The notes under the pieces: generated by a model
What the model saw: the letters and a program-made list of their open reading frames with translations, nothing else
Told to the model about the DNA's origin: nothing
The model's database searches: none
Source: Sipunculus nudus
Lineage: Eukaryota; Annelida; Sipuncula; Golfingiida; Sipunculidae
Direction of reading: 5' to 3'
NCBI GenBank assembly: GCA_026874595.1
Contig: CM049317.1
Location: 29,017,401-29,081,400, forward strand
Length of the DNA stretch: 64,000 nt
Program-made: the position numbers and the translations under genes
Shown here: positions 24,456-38,154 of the stretch, piece by piece
Position numbering within the stretch: the stretch's first letter is position 1
How the letters are laid out: each line of letters begins with the position of its first letter

Positions 24456-27400
24456 TGAAACAATATAAGAAAAACGAATGTGATAACCACGGTTGGGCAT
24501 TGTATAATTTAGCTTGTCTCAAACTATATGATTGGGCAGAGGTTCATTTCAGCAGTGTCCAAATCCGTTTCCTCTAGTTTCGAGTACAAGCCCACCTTCT
24601 TCGAGTCAGAGTCCAGGACTGTCAAGTCCAAGTCCAGATTTGAGTCCTACATCACCTAAATACAGGGCTTATTATTACACTTGAAACACACGTCTGCTTA
24701 ATGTGAATTACTCCATCCATCCGCCAGAGGTTGTCTCTACTCAAAATAAACCTCTTCCAGTTAACGACTGTTAGACGGCAGGGTCGGCTTGTCTCAACAA
24801 ACTTTATATCAAAAGATATTACATTTCATTGAGAAACTTTTGTTTATATATCAAATGCGCATGCTTACAAAATAAAACTTATTCCATGAAGATCTTACCA
24901 CAAAAACTGCCATGTTTATTTAATTTGCCATGTATCAATCCTTTTCCAAAGTATTCTAAAGGACTTTGTACTTACGCCGTTTGTATAAGCAAGAGCCCCT
25001 GTGAATTGTGGGCTATGCATGTCAATGCGATTCACATGCCTTTGCCCTGTGGTGGATTGAACGACAAACATTTTGCCAGCATGAGCTACTAGACTACAAC
25101 TGATGTCAATCTATCTGAAAAATTGACTACATTTTTAGTTAATTTGTCAATGTAATGATATGTTTCGTCTGGTAATAGATTGCGGTAAAGAGATCATATG
25201 CAACCTTAACTGAACATTTTAAGCAATTGAAAACGTGCCTGATTTTACAGATTGTTTTAAACATATGCAAAGCAACAAAGCACATTTTTATATAAGTTCC
25301 TAATTATGACAAATAGAACTTGCCTTCCAGGGAGGTGAAAATACAATGTAATTCATGTCCAAAGAAATGGTATGCAATGAAGAGTTGTACGTAAAAATGA
25401 GGGGAAAAGATGAGTGTCTTCTGGATGTAGGTAAAGATCAGTTTCAATATAAGACCATCTGTATTTCTGTTTTCGTTATATTTTTTAACGAATTTTCTAC
25501 AAAAATGTTATGTGCAACTGTCTTTTTGCCGTTGTAAAACACTGCAGTGTTGCCAAACGAGAAGAAAACATTTTTAACCTGAGATGGTTGTTGCAAATAT
25601 GCAGACGTTGAACGGTCAATAGGTCACGCTCTTTGCAAACTCTGTTTTTTTCTGACTTGCCACTAGATATCCTAATTGAATGAATAAAGGTTATTTTGGT
25701 GGGCCCCCACTTGTTATAAACACGTGGATATTAACAAAACCAACAGCCTGTCTTTGCTGGCCCATTTTTATGAACGGTTCAAACTATCATCTTTTGTTAA
25801 TAAGCGTCAGATATCGAAGAAGGCGTGATATAGTCTATGTCTGCAAGTTTGGGGGGTCAAAAATGAGCACGCCCCTAACCTCTGCATCCGACCCTCAATG
25901 GCCAATGCATGACCAGTGTCATGGTAACATGGGAGTTACTGCCTTAAAATGTTAAAAAAAAAAGTTACTTCACAGGGATTTAAAGTCAAACAAATTTCCT
26001 ATATGCAGAGCACTTATCCTTAAATGCCTGACTGTGTCCATATCCGCAAGGAACAATGATCACAAGTGTCAGGCAGCATACTATATTTGATTAATGTTGA
26101 AAGAGTGCACCAAGACCTCTCAACACAGGTATCATATCGGTATTATTAAATGTTGGTTTATCGATACATAAATGTTTTGCCATTTGGTTGAAAAGCAATC
26201 CGATTTTTTTTTAAATTTGCCAATGAAGATAGGTAGTCATGTAATGAAGACATAACATTCTTCATACGACTGCATATTGGAATAGTTACTTCCGTACAAA
26301 TGAAGTTCATGATTTTTTTCTTTAGACAAGGAAATTTTTGGATTTCCATCTATATGTATCCCATGGTATGTACATATTGTGTATATCGTATTGCCATGTG
26401 CATCATATTGTGATGAAATGAGTTTTTGTAGCCTAACTGTTCATACAGTTTTTGTTAGTGGTGGAAACTGGTTGTAAATCATGTTAGATGAATGTAAGTA
26501 AATAATTTCCGATGATCGATTATAAATCAATTATTTTATGTACCTTTTTTCCAAATACATATACTTAATGTAAGTCAGTATTAACTCGATAAATATTGTG
26601 AACAAACTATGTGAGACTATGTTGCAAACAGCGTAGGACGTCATACGATTTGTATGGTAACAACAGCAGCCAGGTAGTTCACTTTAAAAGAGACACTAAT
26701 AAAAGGACGTTTGTTTACAGTCAGGCTGAAAGGTCAAGGTGACGGCCCGTTTGTTGACATTTGTTCAGTTTTAATGTTGTTTGCTAATCATTTATTTGTT
26801 CTAGGGTAACATATGGCGTCTTTGTGTGTACATGCAATATCATTTGTGATCGATAATACACAGATCTAATCCATCAATTGGCACACCACTAGTCTGTGTA
26901 GTTTATGTACAGTATGTACCTTGAATTTTGTTATCAACCCAAAGCAGATCAGTGACCAATCTGTCTGTGACAAATCTAAGGAAAATAGAATATGTATGAA
27001 TCCCATACGTTGATGGAGAAATAAACCGAGGTCTAACTATAACGGGATATAAGTTAAAAAAAAACTCAGAACAGTCACGTGACTGTACGTGACATTTTCA
27101 GTTCATTATATGCCTTGAAGCACTGCTAAGTAATGTGACATTGCATCCTGTCTCGATACTTCTCACCATTCTCGATCAAAATGGGTGCTGGACATGCGAT
27201 CCGAGGATTAAGCTGCCTCCCTGTCAAATATAAACTTCCGGCCGGATGATGTTAGGTGTAGCGTTCTAAATTGCACCCTATACATTTTCAACCATTGAAA
27301 AAGTCTGATGCATAGAGACCGTTCTTGATCACAGTTTGTCGAAGTGTTATGGTGCCGTTGTCATAACACTACATGAAAACGGCCAAGGTATCTCTTTGTG

Positions 27401-27640
27401 ATTCCTGCTGAAAATAATACTGCTTATTTTATTTATAAATGTGCACCATAAATTTATATATGAACAGACGCCATTTGACATTCGGCCCATGGTGCGACCT
27501 AAATATTGCATCAATCCAGTCGGTACCACTTTCTACAAAGTTAAATATAAAAAACACTTGGTTTATATTGACATTTTCTTCCTTCCATGACAAACAAAGC
27601 ATTAGCCCTTGTGTGACAATCTTTGTTTATGCTGAATAAT
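24223..27640. other. Long non-genic stretch
   Basis: No supported exon. It contains an (AT)n tract at 24383-24455 and an AAGTCC-rich segment (24570-24660, GAGTCAGAGTCCAGG-like) resembling 63490-63850. Bases 25540-25810 resemble 57865-58130 (GAATAGCCTGT/CAACAGCCTGT and TTTGCTGGC stretches). Several 60-90 codon open frames are present but none shows family features or splice context. Confidence 0.4.
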
Positions 27641-27641
27641 A

Positions 27642-27642
<1 letters not shown>

Positions 27643-27699
<57 letters not shown>

Positions 27700-27765
27700 G
27701 GACAGACAGACACACATACACACAAACACATATAAATACATTTATATTTATTCATATACATATAC

Positions 27766-27802
<37 letters not shown>

Positions 27803-27870
27803 CCTCCAACTAGACACCCAGGGGACTTTGTCTATATATTTATATATATTTATTTATATATAGTGGAATC
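27643..27870. repeat. Compound microsatellite (TA)n(GA)n...(GA)n(TA)n
   Basis: (TA)n at 27643-27663, (GA)n at 27664-27696, a CACA/TACA-rich segment, then (GA)n at 27771-27800 and TA-rich sequence leading into the pogo-like element. It accounts for the Ser-Leu and Arg-Glu open frames on both strands. Confidence 0.9.
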
Positions 27871-29114
27871 TCGTTGTGTCAAACTCGGTTAAGTTGAATT
27901 CCTGCTTGTGTCGAAGTCGAATGAGGAGTCCCTGCAAAAGACAGTTAAAACTTTGCTAATTTAACTCCTCTTGTGTCGAACTCGGATGTGTCAAAGTGTT
28001 TTGTTGGTCCCAAGCTAATATTTCTATCGCTTAACTCGAAGTATTGAATGTTGGGATAACAGATGTTTATGGCCCGTCAATCGTTACTGGGCTGTGATTA
28101 CCAGTTATAGCGGTAATTATTTAATACCGATAAGAATCTTACTCATCAAACGCTGTGGCTCTGTCGCTCGAATCGAGGTCATGCTGCACTAATGTTTGTG
28201 TAACAGTTGTGCACGGTACATCAATCATACCTACGGCCGTAATGACCCGTTACATTATTAATACCAGAAAGGATCTTACTCATTAAATGCAATGGTTTAC
28301 ACATGGTCCATTGTTTACCTGTTTGGGCAATTAGAAAAATGAGATCTATACAAAGAGTACGATATACTGTTTTACTGCTTCACTTTTATATTGTTTGTAT
28401 CCTGTTTGCTTTGGCTTGTTCGCGGCCTGGAAAGCGAAAGCTTGATTTTAAGACCATTGAGCAGAAGTACGCAGCACTCAGAGGCTCGAGGTTGAATGTG
28501 CAGACAAGACCGAGACACAGATTGTAAAGGACTTAATTATTCGATTTCCTGCCAGTACACTGAGTATATGGATCAGGAACGCTGAGACGATCATGGCGGC
28601 CTATGCTGAACACAAGCTGCGAAGCTGCTACAGTCGTCAGAGGGCGCTGATGACTGCTTCAGATTCCTGTCGGAAAGAGCTTTGTTTCTGACCAGGAGCG
28701 TTCTCGTTTTAAGCAAGGGACTGTTACTGCCTTTTTTAGGAAGGTCCGATGTGTTTAACCGAAACTGATCTGAACCATATGATGATTTGTGTGCTTTAAT
28801 CCAATTTTGTGCTCTTATATGGCTTTCTTGATTTACCTAATCATAATTTTGTGGTGCTTTTTTTAATCAATAAATATTTCTTATATAAAATTCGTGTTGT
28901 TCTTTCAGGAAAACATTTTAGATATCTATATAATATATAAGCCCTATACTTGTGCATTATTTATTGATCATAATCAAAGACGAAGACGGTTGAATATAAT
29001 AACCATCGGTTGTCTCGAACGCTGGTTGTGTTGAAGTAAATTTACCAGTCCCTTTGACTTCGACACAACGACGTTTCACTAGTCCCTTTGACTTCGACAC
29101 AACGACGTTTCACT
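27862..29114 (+). mobile_element. Decayed pogo/Tigger-like DNA transposon
   Basis: Terminal inverted repeats AGTGGAATCTCGTTGTGTC (left) and AGTGAAACGTCGTTGTGTC (right, reverse complement) are flanked by TA on both sides, as Tc1/mariner-pogo elements require. The right terminal 34 bp is tandemly doubled (29047-29080 and 29081-29114). Inside, 28430-28640 encodes a CENP-B-like DNA-binding domain in two frames: KRKLDFKTIEQKYAALR, then after a frameshift LEVECADKTETQIVKDL and STLSIWIRNAETIMAAYAEH. The DDE catalytic domain is missing, so it cannot move by itself. Confidence 0.75.
28430..28680 (+). pseudogene. Frameshifted pogo/CENP-B-type DNA-binding domain
   Basis: The helix-turn-helix region typical of pogo transposases and CENP-B is split: frame 1 up to AALR (about 28486), then frame 3. 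The KRK-D...E-K motif at the start and ST-S-WI-N at the recognition helix are the cues. A stop follows at 28525 in the original frame. Remnant only, within the element above. Confidence 0.65.
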
Positions 29115-29117
29115 ATA

Positions 29118-29190
<73 letters not shown>
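29118..29190. repeat. (AT)n microsatellite
   Basis: About 36 AT dinucleotides directly next to the right end of the pogo-like element, whose TA target duplication merges into it. Confidence 0.95.
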
Positions 29191-29193
<3 letters not shown>

Positions 29194-29692
29194 GTGTGTG
29201 ATGTTTATGGAAAGGGGTATCTATGGATAATTCAGTATTCAGCTAACATGGTTTAAGATGAAATCGTTAAGCATTTTGTTAAGGAGCTTCTGATATGTAG
29301 GTTTTACTTAATACGATTTTGTCCTTTGCGGATCTGTCCGACTACGTAGTTATTATTTGTGTGTGTGTGTGATGGACGTGTTATAACATGTTAGTTACAA
29401 AATGAACCACAAGGGCGCAGCAGCTGAAATTCAGACAATCTGGGAACTCTGAAATGAGATCGCAAGATACGTAGAAATTTCCATTAACCACGACTGCTTG
29501 AGAATATGAATAAAACTTGTGTATCACTCTTCATCACCGCCGAGTAATTCAAAAAAAAATTTAAATGGTTGTATTCCTACAGCAAAGGCTATACTACATA
29601 CCATCAAACATTGCAAATACATTTCCGTTATTTCTTGAGTATACTGAGTCATTCTCTACGGAGCCCGGTAGACATGGTGAAAAATATTTATT

Positions 29693-30047
29693 AATTCGTG
29701 CGCACGAATTACTAATTCGTGACCAAGAATAATTAATCCGTGCGCACGAATTACTAGGTGTGAAAAATATATTTCCAAGGTGGAAAAAAAATATTTATCA
29801 ATTCGTGGGCACGAATTACTAATCCGTGCGCACGAATTACTAATTCGTGGCCACGAATTACTAATCCGTGCGCACGAATTACTAATCCGTGGACACGAAT
29901 TACTAATTCATGCGCACGAATAACTAAATCGTGGCCACGAATTAGTGACCAATGAGAACAGCTCCCTTATGTTGCTGGCTCTATGCTCATTGGCTACTAA
30001 TTCGTGCGCACGAGTTATTAATTCGTGCGCACGAATTACTAGCCAAT
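29693..30047. repeat. Array of twelve 21-bp palindromic units with CCAAT boxes
   Basis: The unit is AATTCGTGCGCACGAATT followed by ACT; the 18-base part is its own reverse complement. I count twelve units with a few substitutions (CGTGGCCACG and CCGTGCGCACG variants also keep the dyad). They fall in three groups: 29693-29755, 29800-29945 and 29999-30040. The gaps hold GTGAAAAATAT and CCAATGAG / CTCATTGG / CCAATGAG. The motif could be a protein-binding array, part of a transposon end, or a minisatellite. No gene start is evident next to it. Confidence 0.8.
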
Positions 30048-30254
30048 GAGAAGCAAGCAAAACATCGACTCAGTCTAGGCACAGGCTGGTAGTTTCAGAG
30101 GGCACACACGGTTTTCAAAATGAAGCCCAGCGCCTTCCGATAGTTCCGTGACCTCCTACCTTTGAAAACTCGGAACTCTGTATATTGAAAATAGAAAGGG
30201 CTTTAAGCGATACTCAAAGAATATAAATATAAAACTAACAGATCCGGTTGCCGT

Positions 30255-31239
30255 GCATAGTGGAAAATTTCTGAGGCTTTCTCTGGTAAAAAAAAAACAA
30301 GAACCTACCTTATCTTCGTTCGGGCATAATGGGAACATTATTTTAGAAATAACCGATCAGGCTGAAATTTTGCTTCACAAAGTAACTCCAGTTACACTTC
30401 TCAATCGCCATTTGACGGTGATGCTAAATTGCAAATTACGCATAAACTAGGTGAAATGAACTTCACAGAGCTTCTCATGTCATATTTGGGATTCGCTTTC
30501 CTGACAGGAATACATAAACATGATATGTTTGAAAGCCAATAAGCGTTTGGAAATTTTGAAAAAAAAATATAAATTCCAATTCTCTATGAAAGTTTTAGAT
30601 CGTATGTATAAATCATTAACATGTTTAGTACTAGAGTGTGGTGTTGTAATATTAAACAATTGTTCTGTCAGACAGTCATACCAACTGGAGAGTACACAAC
30701 GGAAAGCATGTTTAACATGTACTGGAGCGCTCTCGACTTCCAGCACTGGAGCTATGGTAAAAGAGCTATAATGGTCAAGTATGAAAATAAGAAGAGAGCT
30801 GGCTATACAATCTACATTTTATGAAATGATTAACGGACTAGCTCCAGATTATCTGCTAATATATTAACTCAAACTCTGTCTCATGCTCCGCCCTATACAG
30901 TCTGCGTAAATTGCATTTGCTTAAGGTACTGAGGTTCAAACGGAAAGACTGTCGCTTTTCTTTCCTTCCAATTTTCTTTCCTTTCCTTTCAATAGCCTGC
31001 AAACTTTGGAACAGTGTCATATATTTAAGTCTACTTCAATCGATTCCTTTAAGGAAAATGTTTGTGATTATTTAAACCGTGCCTCTCGAGAAATATACAG
31101 TTATTATTGCGACAATCATCGTCAACATGAAATAATCCATACTCGGTTACGACTAGGTGCCAGTTGCTTAAATCAATACCTATTTTCAATAGGAAAAACT
31201 GATGTTTTTAATCTAATTGATATGCTCGATATGGACTGA
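30255..31239 (+). pseudogene. Non-LTR retrotransposon reverse transcriptase, C-terminal remnant
   Basis: Broken frames in order match the end of LINE-type reverse transcriptases: ANKRLEILKKKYKF, LDRMYKSLTCLVLECG, LNNCSVRQSYQLESTQRKA, then FYEMINGLAPDYLL, and finally HTRLRLGASCLNQYLFS. These correspond to the thumb region (LYKS..RP.LEYG and N..LE..Q..A) and the segment just before the C-terminal zinc knuckle. Several stops and frameshifts show it is dead. The catalytic YADD part is not seen. Confidence 0.7.
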
Positions 31240-33539
<2,300 letters not shown>

Positions 33540-34150
33540 ATAACCGAATGCTTGTCGAAATAGATAGGTTTTTAAACGAGTTTTAAATGGTACAAGAGTT
33601 TAGGTTTCCTAAATGTAATATGAGGTCCATTCCAGACTTTTTGGGCTACGAAACGGAAAGAACGTCCTCCGACTGTCACATGAATGGTTATTTATATTTC
33701 AGACAAATATGATGGAAGTGAGTCAACAAAATGGAGGTATACAAAAACAGCAATTTTGAATTGTACGTGGTACTTGATGGGACGCCAATGGAGTTGTTTG
33801 AGCAGCGGCGTGACGTGGTCGGTCTTGCGCTTCTTAAGAATTAGACGCGCAGCATTATTCCTGACCTTCAGTAGCCGCGAGACTTGCTAAGCTTATAATA
33901 CAGCAAGAACTGAATTACAGTAATCCATGCGAGATATTACTGTGGCGCAAATGAGCCGACAGCACGCATTTGTAGAGATAAACGCCGAATGGAAGCTATA
34001 CGGCGGTGCTCGAGAAAGGCTGCTCGACATGTATACATGACTAATAAAATCATGCATTGAAAGATTCCGATCAATCTTAACTCCGAGATACTTCCCTGAA
34101 TTTTTAAAAGGAACAGTTCAGCCCCTAATGCTAATGGACTGCTATCGTGT
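33540..34150 (-). mobile_element. LINE fragment (reverse transcriptase, minus strand), degraded
   Basis: Read on the minus strand, 33944-33900 gives ISRMDYCNSVLAVL, the DYCNS signature found in L2/CR1-like reverse transcriptases. Upstream, about 34090-33960, pieces such as LRLIGIF...RRLSLQMRAVG lie in another frame. Stops follow at once. Boundaries are approximate and no 3' tail is identified. Confidence 0.5.
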
Positions 34151-36528
34151 TTTTGCATATATGTTTTGTGTTATGGTATTATTATTTTTATTGTTATTAT
34201 TATTATCATTATTATTAAAGTTTTTAATATTACCAAATAACCTTACATTTAATTTTTAATAATTTAAGTATATCGGGTTAAATTATCATTATAAATGTTT
34301 AACTATTTTTTCTAAACAACTGCTACAGTGATCTAAAATTATAAACCAGAATATATGAACAATCAGAGAGTCTTACGTACAGAGTAAATAAACGAAAATT
34401 TATTAAATATTCGAGTATTCCAGGGGAGGTTAGAACCAAACTTAGAAACGGGTGATACATAACTAAGGTAGTCTTTCTGGTTAACCTCAAGCAGACGATC
34501 AATGCTTTACCAGCGGATATTAAATATGTCAGGGTGCACTCCTAATAGTGTTTCTGACCAATTTGGGGACAACAGCAGGTCCTGAGAAGGCCCAGCAACA
34601 ATGAAATGGTGGCAGAACAAACATCAGCTACGTGGAGAATTTGAACAAACACAGACAGCAAAGCAGACGACATATTGCGCGGGAAACGTGAGTGTCCTCG
34701 TTTTCACTTCACGCGTAACCATGGTTATTGATTATCGACTGATCGTTTGCTCAACAAAGGGCAGAGTTAATGATATATACCTGACGAGAGTTAAATGAAT
34801 CGGCAGCGCGTGTGTACACCCCTCATTGCGGGAGGTATATATATTGTGCTTTATGATAACAGAATGAAATTATAGCAGAAGGCTGAAAACGGGAAAGAAT
34901 AAAGTACAAACACAATGATTTTAACTACTGAGAATATTGTGTTGTTTATAAAAGGTAAGCCATATGTATTCATATGATGTTTGTAATTATAGAGTTTGTC
35001 AACATAGACAGATGACTTTTTTAAGCAAAATGACTGCATAAACTAATTTTGAAATAATTGCCATATGTAAATTTTTGTGCTTAATCGTATATTGTTACCA
35101 GATTAAACGTAAACCGTTAATTAATGAACACAATATGCGTAGATGGTGTCAATGGGTTCTGTCGTTCGTTAAAGGGATACAGATTAAGGGCGCGGTTTCA
35201 AGGAACAAGTTAATTATAAAAGTATTCCCCTTATTTTAACCAGTGCTACAAACTACATCAGATATTTATCTTCGGTTGAAAACATATATATTAACTTATT
35301 TTAATTTATATGGCAATGAAATGAACCATTTATACGAACATTCAAAGTTAACTGAGATTGCCATTAAAATAAATTCCATGTGATTACCATCCATGTGTAT
35401 TACAGTTTGAACGTATAAAAAAATGTTTAAATTAAGAGGAAATGAACTACTACTATGGATTCGAGCTCTTACGTAAAAGACAAACCCTACTTCTGTTTTT
35501 TTATGTTTATTCTACATTTTTAGAATATAAAATAAAGAACAAAGATGTTTCTTGATAGGCTCAGTAGATATATTTAAGTTTCAAATCACTTTTAGCGTAA
35601 TAACGTGACATTTCATAGCTTATTTTAATCATTTAAAACATGAACATGGCTTAAAGGAAGCGCATTACTTTGAATGAAATAGTTAAAAATGAATGCATAC
35701 AAGACGAAGCGAGGACAGTATGCCGATTTCTTATTCATCAATTGAAAAATAAGGCGTGAGGCTTAATGATCTCGAAAATTAATCTCTTAAGTTTTACTTT
35801 TTTGTCCAATATCTTACCCGAAAGTCGATGTCCTTTACGTATAATTTCTTAGGCTTTTCTGAATAAAATAGCTTTTTAATGTTTTGCATAAGGAAATTCC
35901 AATCTAATGTGTATGAGGTGCCCAGATGTTTTATATATGACACAATATGTTCGAATATAGTTTGCATACAAAAAACATGTAATCTTTTTCGTATGGCTAA
36001 CCTCATCATATTTTAAAAGACGTGCATCCAACAGGCTCACAGCCTAAAAGAAAATCAAATTATCTGGAAGGTTATTATAATGGGTAAGGCCAATACATCC
36101 TAATTATATGAAATACAATTACTAAAAATGGCTTCAGTTAGAAAAATGCATTCTGGTGATAAATTTATAGATAGCAGTAAAGTTTGATCTAAGATAAATA
36201 CGAATGGTAGAATAATGTAGAAGTATACGTTACAACTTATGAACGTAGATAGAATATAAATATAACGCATTTTGAGATGTACATTTAAAGTCATTCTAAA
36301 GGCACATAAATGACAAAGTTAAACAAAACATTATTAATAACATTATATCAACTACATTCTTTTACTTAAATATTTTGTAATTTACAATTTCAGTTTACTC
36401 TATTTAAAAGGCACTTAAACCAAAGTAACATGAATAAAACATGCTTGTTCATATGTCACTAAAATAACCTAGTTTATATTAAAGAGAAGGATACAAAGCA
36501 CTTAATGCTTATAATATTCAATCCTCAG
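34151..36528. other. 5' region of the lectin-sushi gene
   Basis: (ATT)n tract at 34165-34216. A TATA-like TATAAAAG lies at about 35216, some 1.3 kb before the first exon I can read. A signal-peptide exon ending in phase 1 must exist for the gene downstream, but none of the short ATG frames here has both a hydrophobic start and a correctly phased donor. It may be in this stretch, further left, or disrupted. Confidence 0.35.
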
Positions 36529-36733
36529 CTATGCTGCTCTTTACACGGGAAGTGCAGCCATCATGTACGATAACGTCACTTCCGGAGACGGGCGCCTGCT
36601 ATTGGTTAGAAAATACAGCCCGTTCATTTTGGTCCGCCAAGTACAGGTGTGAGGCTAAAGGCGGTCGTCTGCTTCAGTTAGACTCACAGACTCAACTGGA
36701 TGCCTTCAAAACTGCTGCTCAATCCTTACTCAC
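36529..36733 (+). CDS. Exon 1 seen: N-terminal half of CTLD1
   Basis: The acceptor TCCTCAG precedes and the donor CAC|GTACGT follows; it enters in phase 1 and leaves in phase 2. It encodes ACYWLENTARSFWSAKYR...CEAKGGRLLQLDSQTQ, the first two helices of a C-type lectin fold, with an extra upstream Cys (QPSC) typical of long-form CTLDs. The in-frame ATG near the start is not followed by a signal peptide, so this is not the true first exon. Confidence 0.8.
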
Positions 36734-38104
36734 GTACGTAATTTGAATATAAATGATCAAATAGAGTCCGTCTTGTGTATTTTATATTTACTCTTTTTAT
36801 TGGAGCAGTTGAACTGTGTTTAAAATGTGATAAGTTGTTTCAAAATAATGATTCGTAAAAATCTATCATGACAAAATGTTTAATACAGCTTCAGCGTCTA
36901 ATCAGGAATTCGTCAATATATACTCATCTACGCTTCGACCATTTGTTAACAGTTGAATGAAAATGTTTTAAAAACAGTTCATTATACTGCGAATTGATTG
37001 ATATAGTAAGAAAAAGTGATCGTGTGAGTGGTCTGAGCAAAATAACAGGAAACTGCCTGAGAAATTGAGATTTTTTCCTTTTTTGTTTGGTTCTTTATTT
37101 ATCTAAATGCTTTGTTATGACTTATGCTAGATTTTGTCACGTAAATTCATAAAGCTTTTATGGAAAAAGATGATATGAGTTTATTTTTAATTAACCATTT
37201 GAAATTTCAAAATAAAAATACATTTCTTACAAATCAAGAAAAATCCGTTTAATCTTACAAAACGTGTTACACCTTTGATAACAATACTTGACGAATATTC
37301 ACATTTCCGCGGATTGCAACTCAACGGTTTGGAGCACATTATATATACCTCTGTGTTGTCCACCGTACTTCCATGATATCTATATAACATACGACATATG
37401 TTATCACAACAGAGGAATTTCCGAGTACTGGATCGGATTGGTCGGGAACCAGCCTAGCGGTAGATGGCGCTGGGATGGAGGCAAGGCGCTGACGAACTGG
37501 TCTCACTGGCAACAAGGGTATCCGAACGGCGGGAAAGGGAGTAACCGAGACTGTGTGGTAGCTCGAGTCTATCAAAGCCACGAGTGGGCGGATGTAACCT
37601 GTATCGACAAGAAGAAAGCTATATGTCAGCAAGGAGGTAACACACATTCAAATTACATCCTTTACATAAGTTAAACCATAAAAGCTCGTAATTTTTATCT
37701 GACTCGAAAGTATTTTAATCCGAAAGCAAGCATCACTTAATTGTCAAATGACACTTAATGAAACAACACTGTTTATGTTACACTTTTTTCCCTTTTGTTT
37801 CTTTCAAAGGAAGTATTTGTGCAGATACCTGGGAATTTGGATGTCCAGTTGGTAAGTTTGTCTCAGTTACAATTAGTGAGATTTCATTTAAAATCTAACT
37901 AGATATGAAACATAGCACCTGACTAATTTTACCTAAAAATGCCTAGCCCTAGCTTGAAGCACATAGCTGATTTGATATGTAGCAAATCTGTATATGCATG
38001 TTTTATATTTTAAAACACAAGAGGGTTCATTTGGTAATAATTTAGCTAGAATTTGTCAGAACTTGAAACAAGTATGCTATTTGAACTAAGCGTTGAAAAC
38101 ATCC

Positions 38105-38154
<50 letters not shown>

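Noticed and set aside
27541-27892. Ile-Tyr and Arg-Glu repeat proteins
   Set aside because: They are translations of (TA)n and (GA)n microsatellites.
29641-30060. CRISPR-like array
   Set aside because: Repeats are 21-bp palindromes with no unique spacers of regular length, and the DNA is eukaryotic.
37339-37647. 102-codon open frame on the minus strand opposite exon 2
   Set aside because: It is the antisense shadow of the CTLD1 exon; the plus-strand reading has lectin motifs and splice sites.
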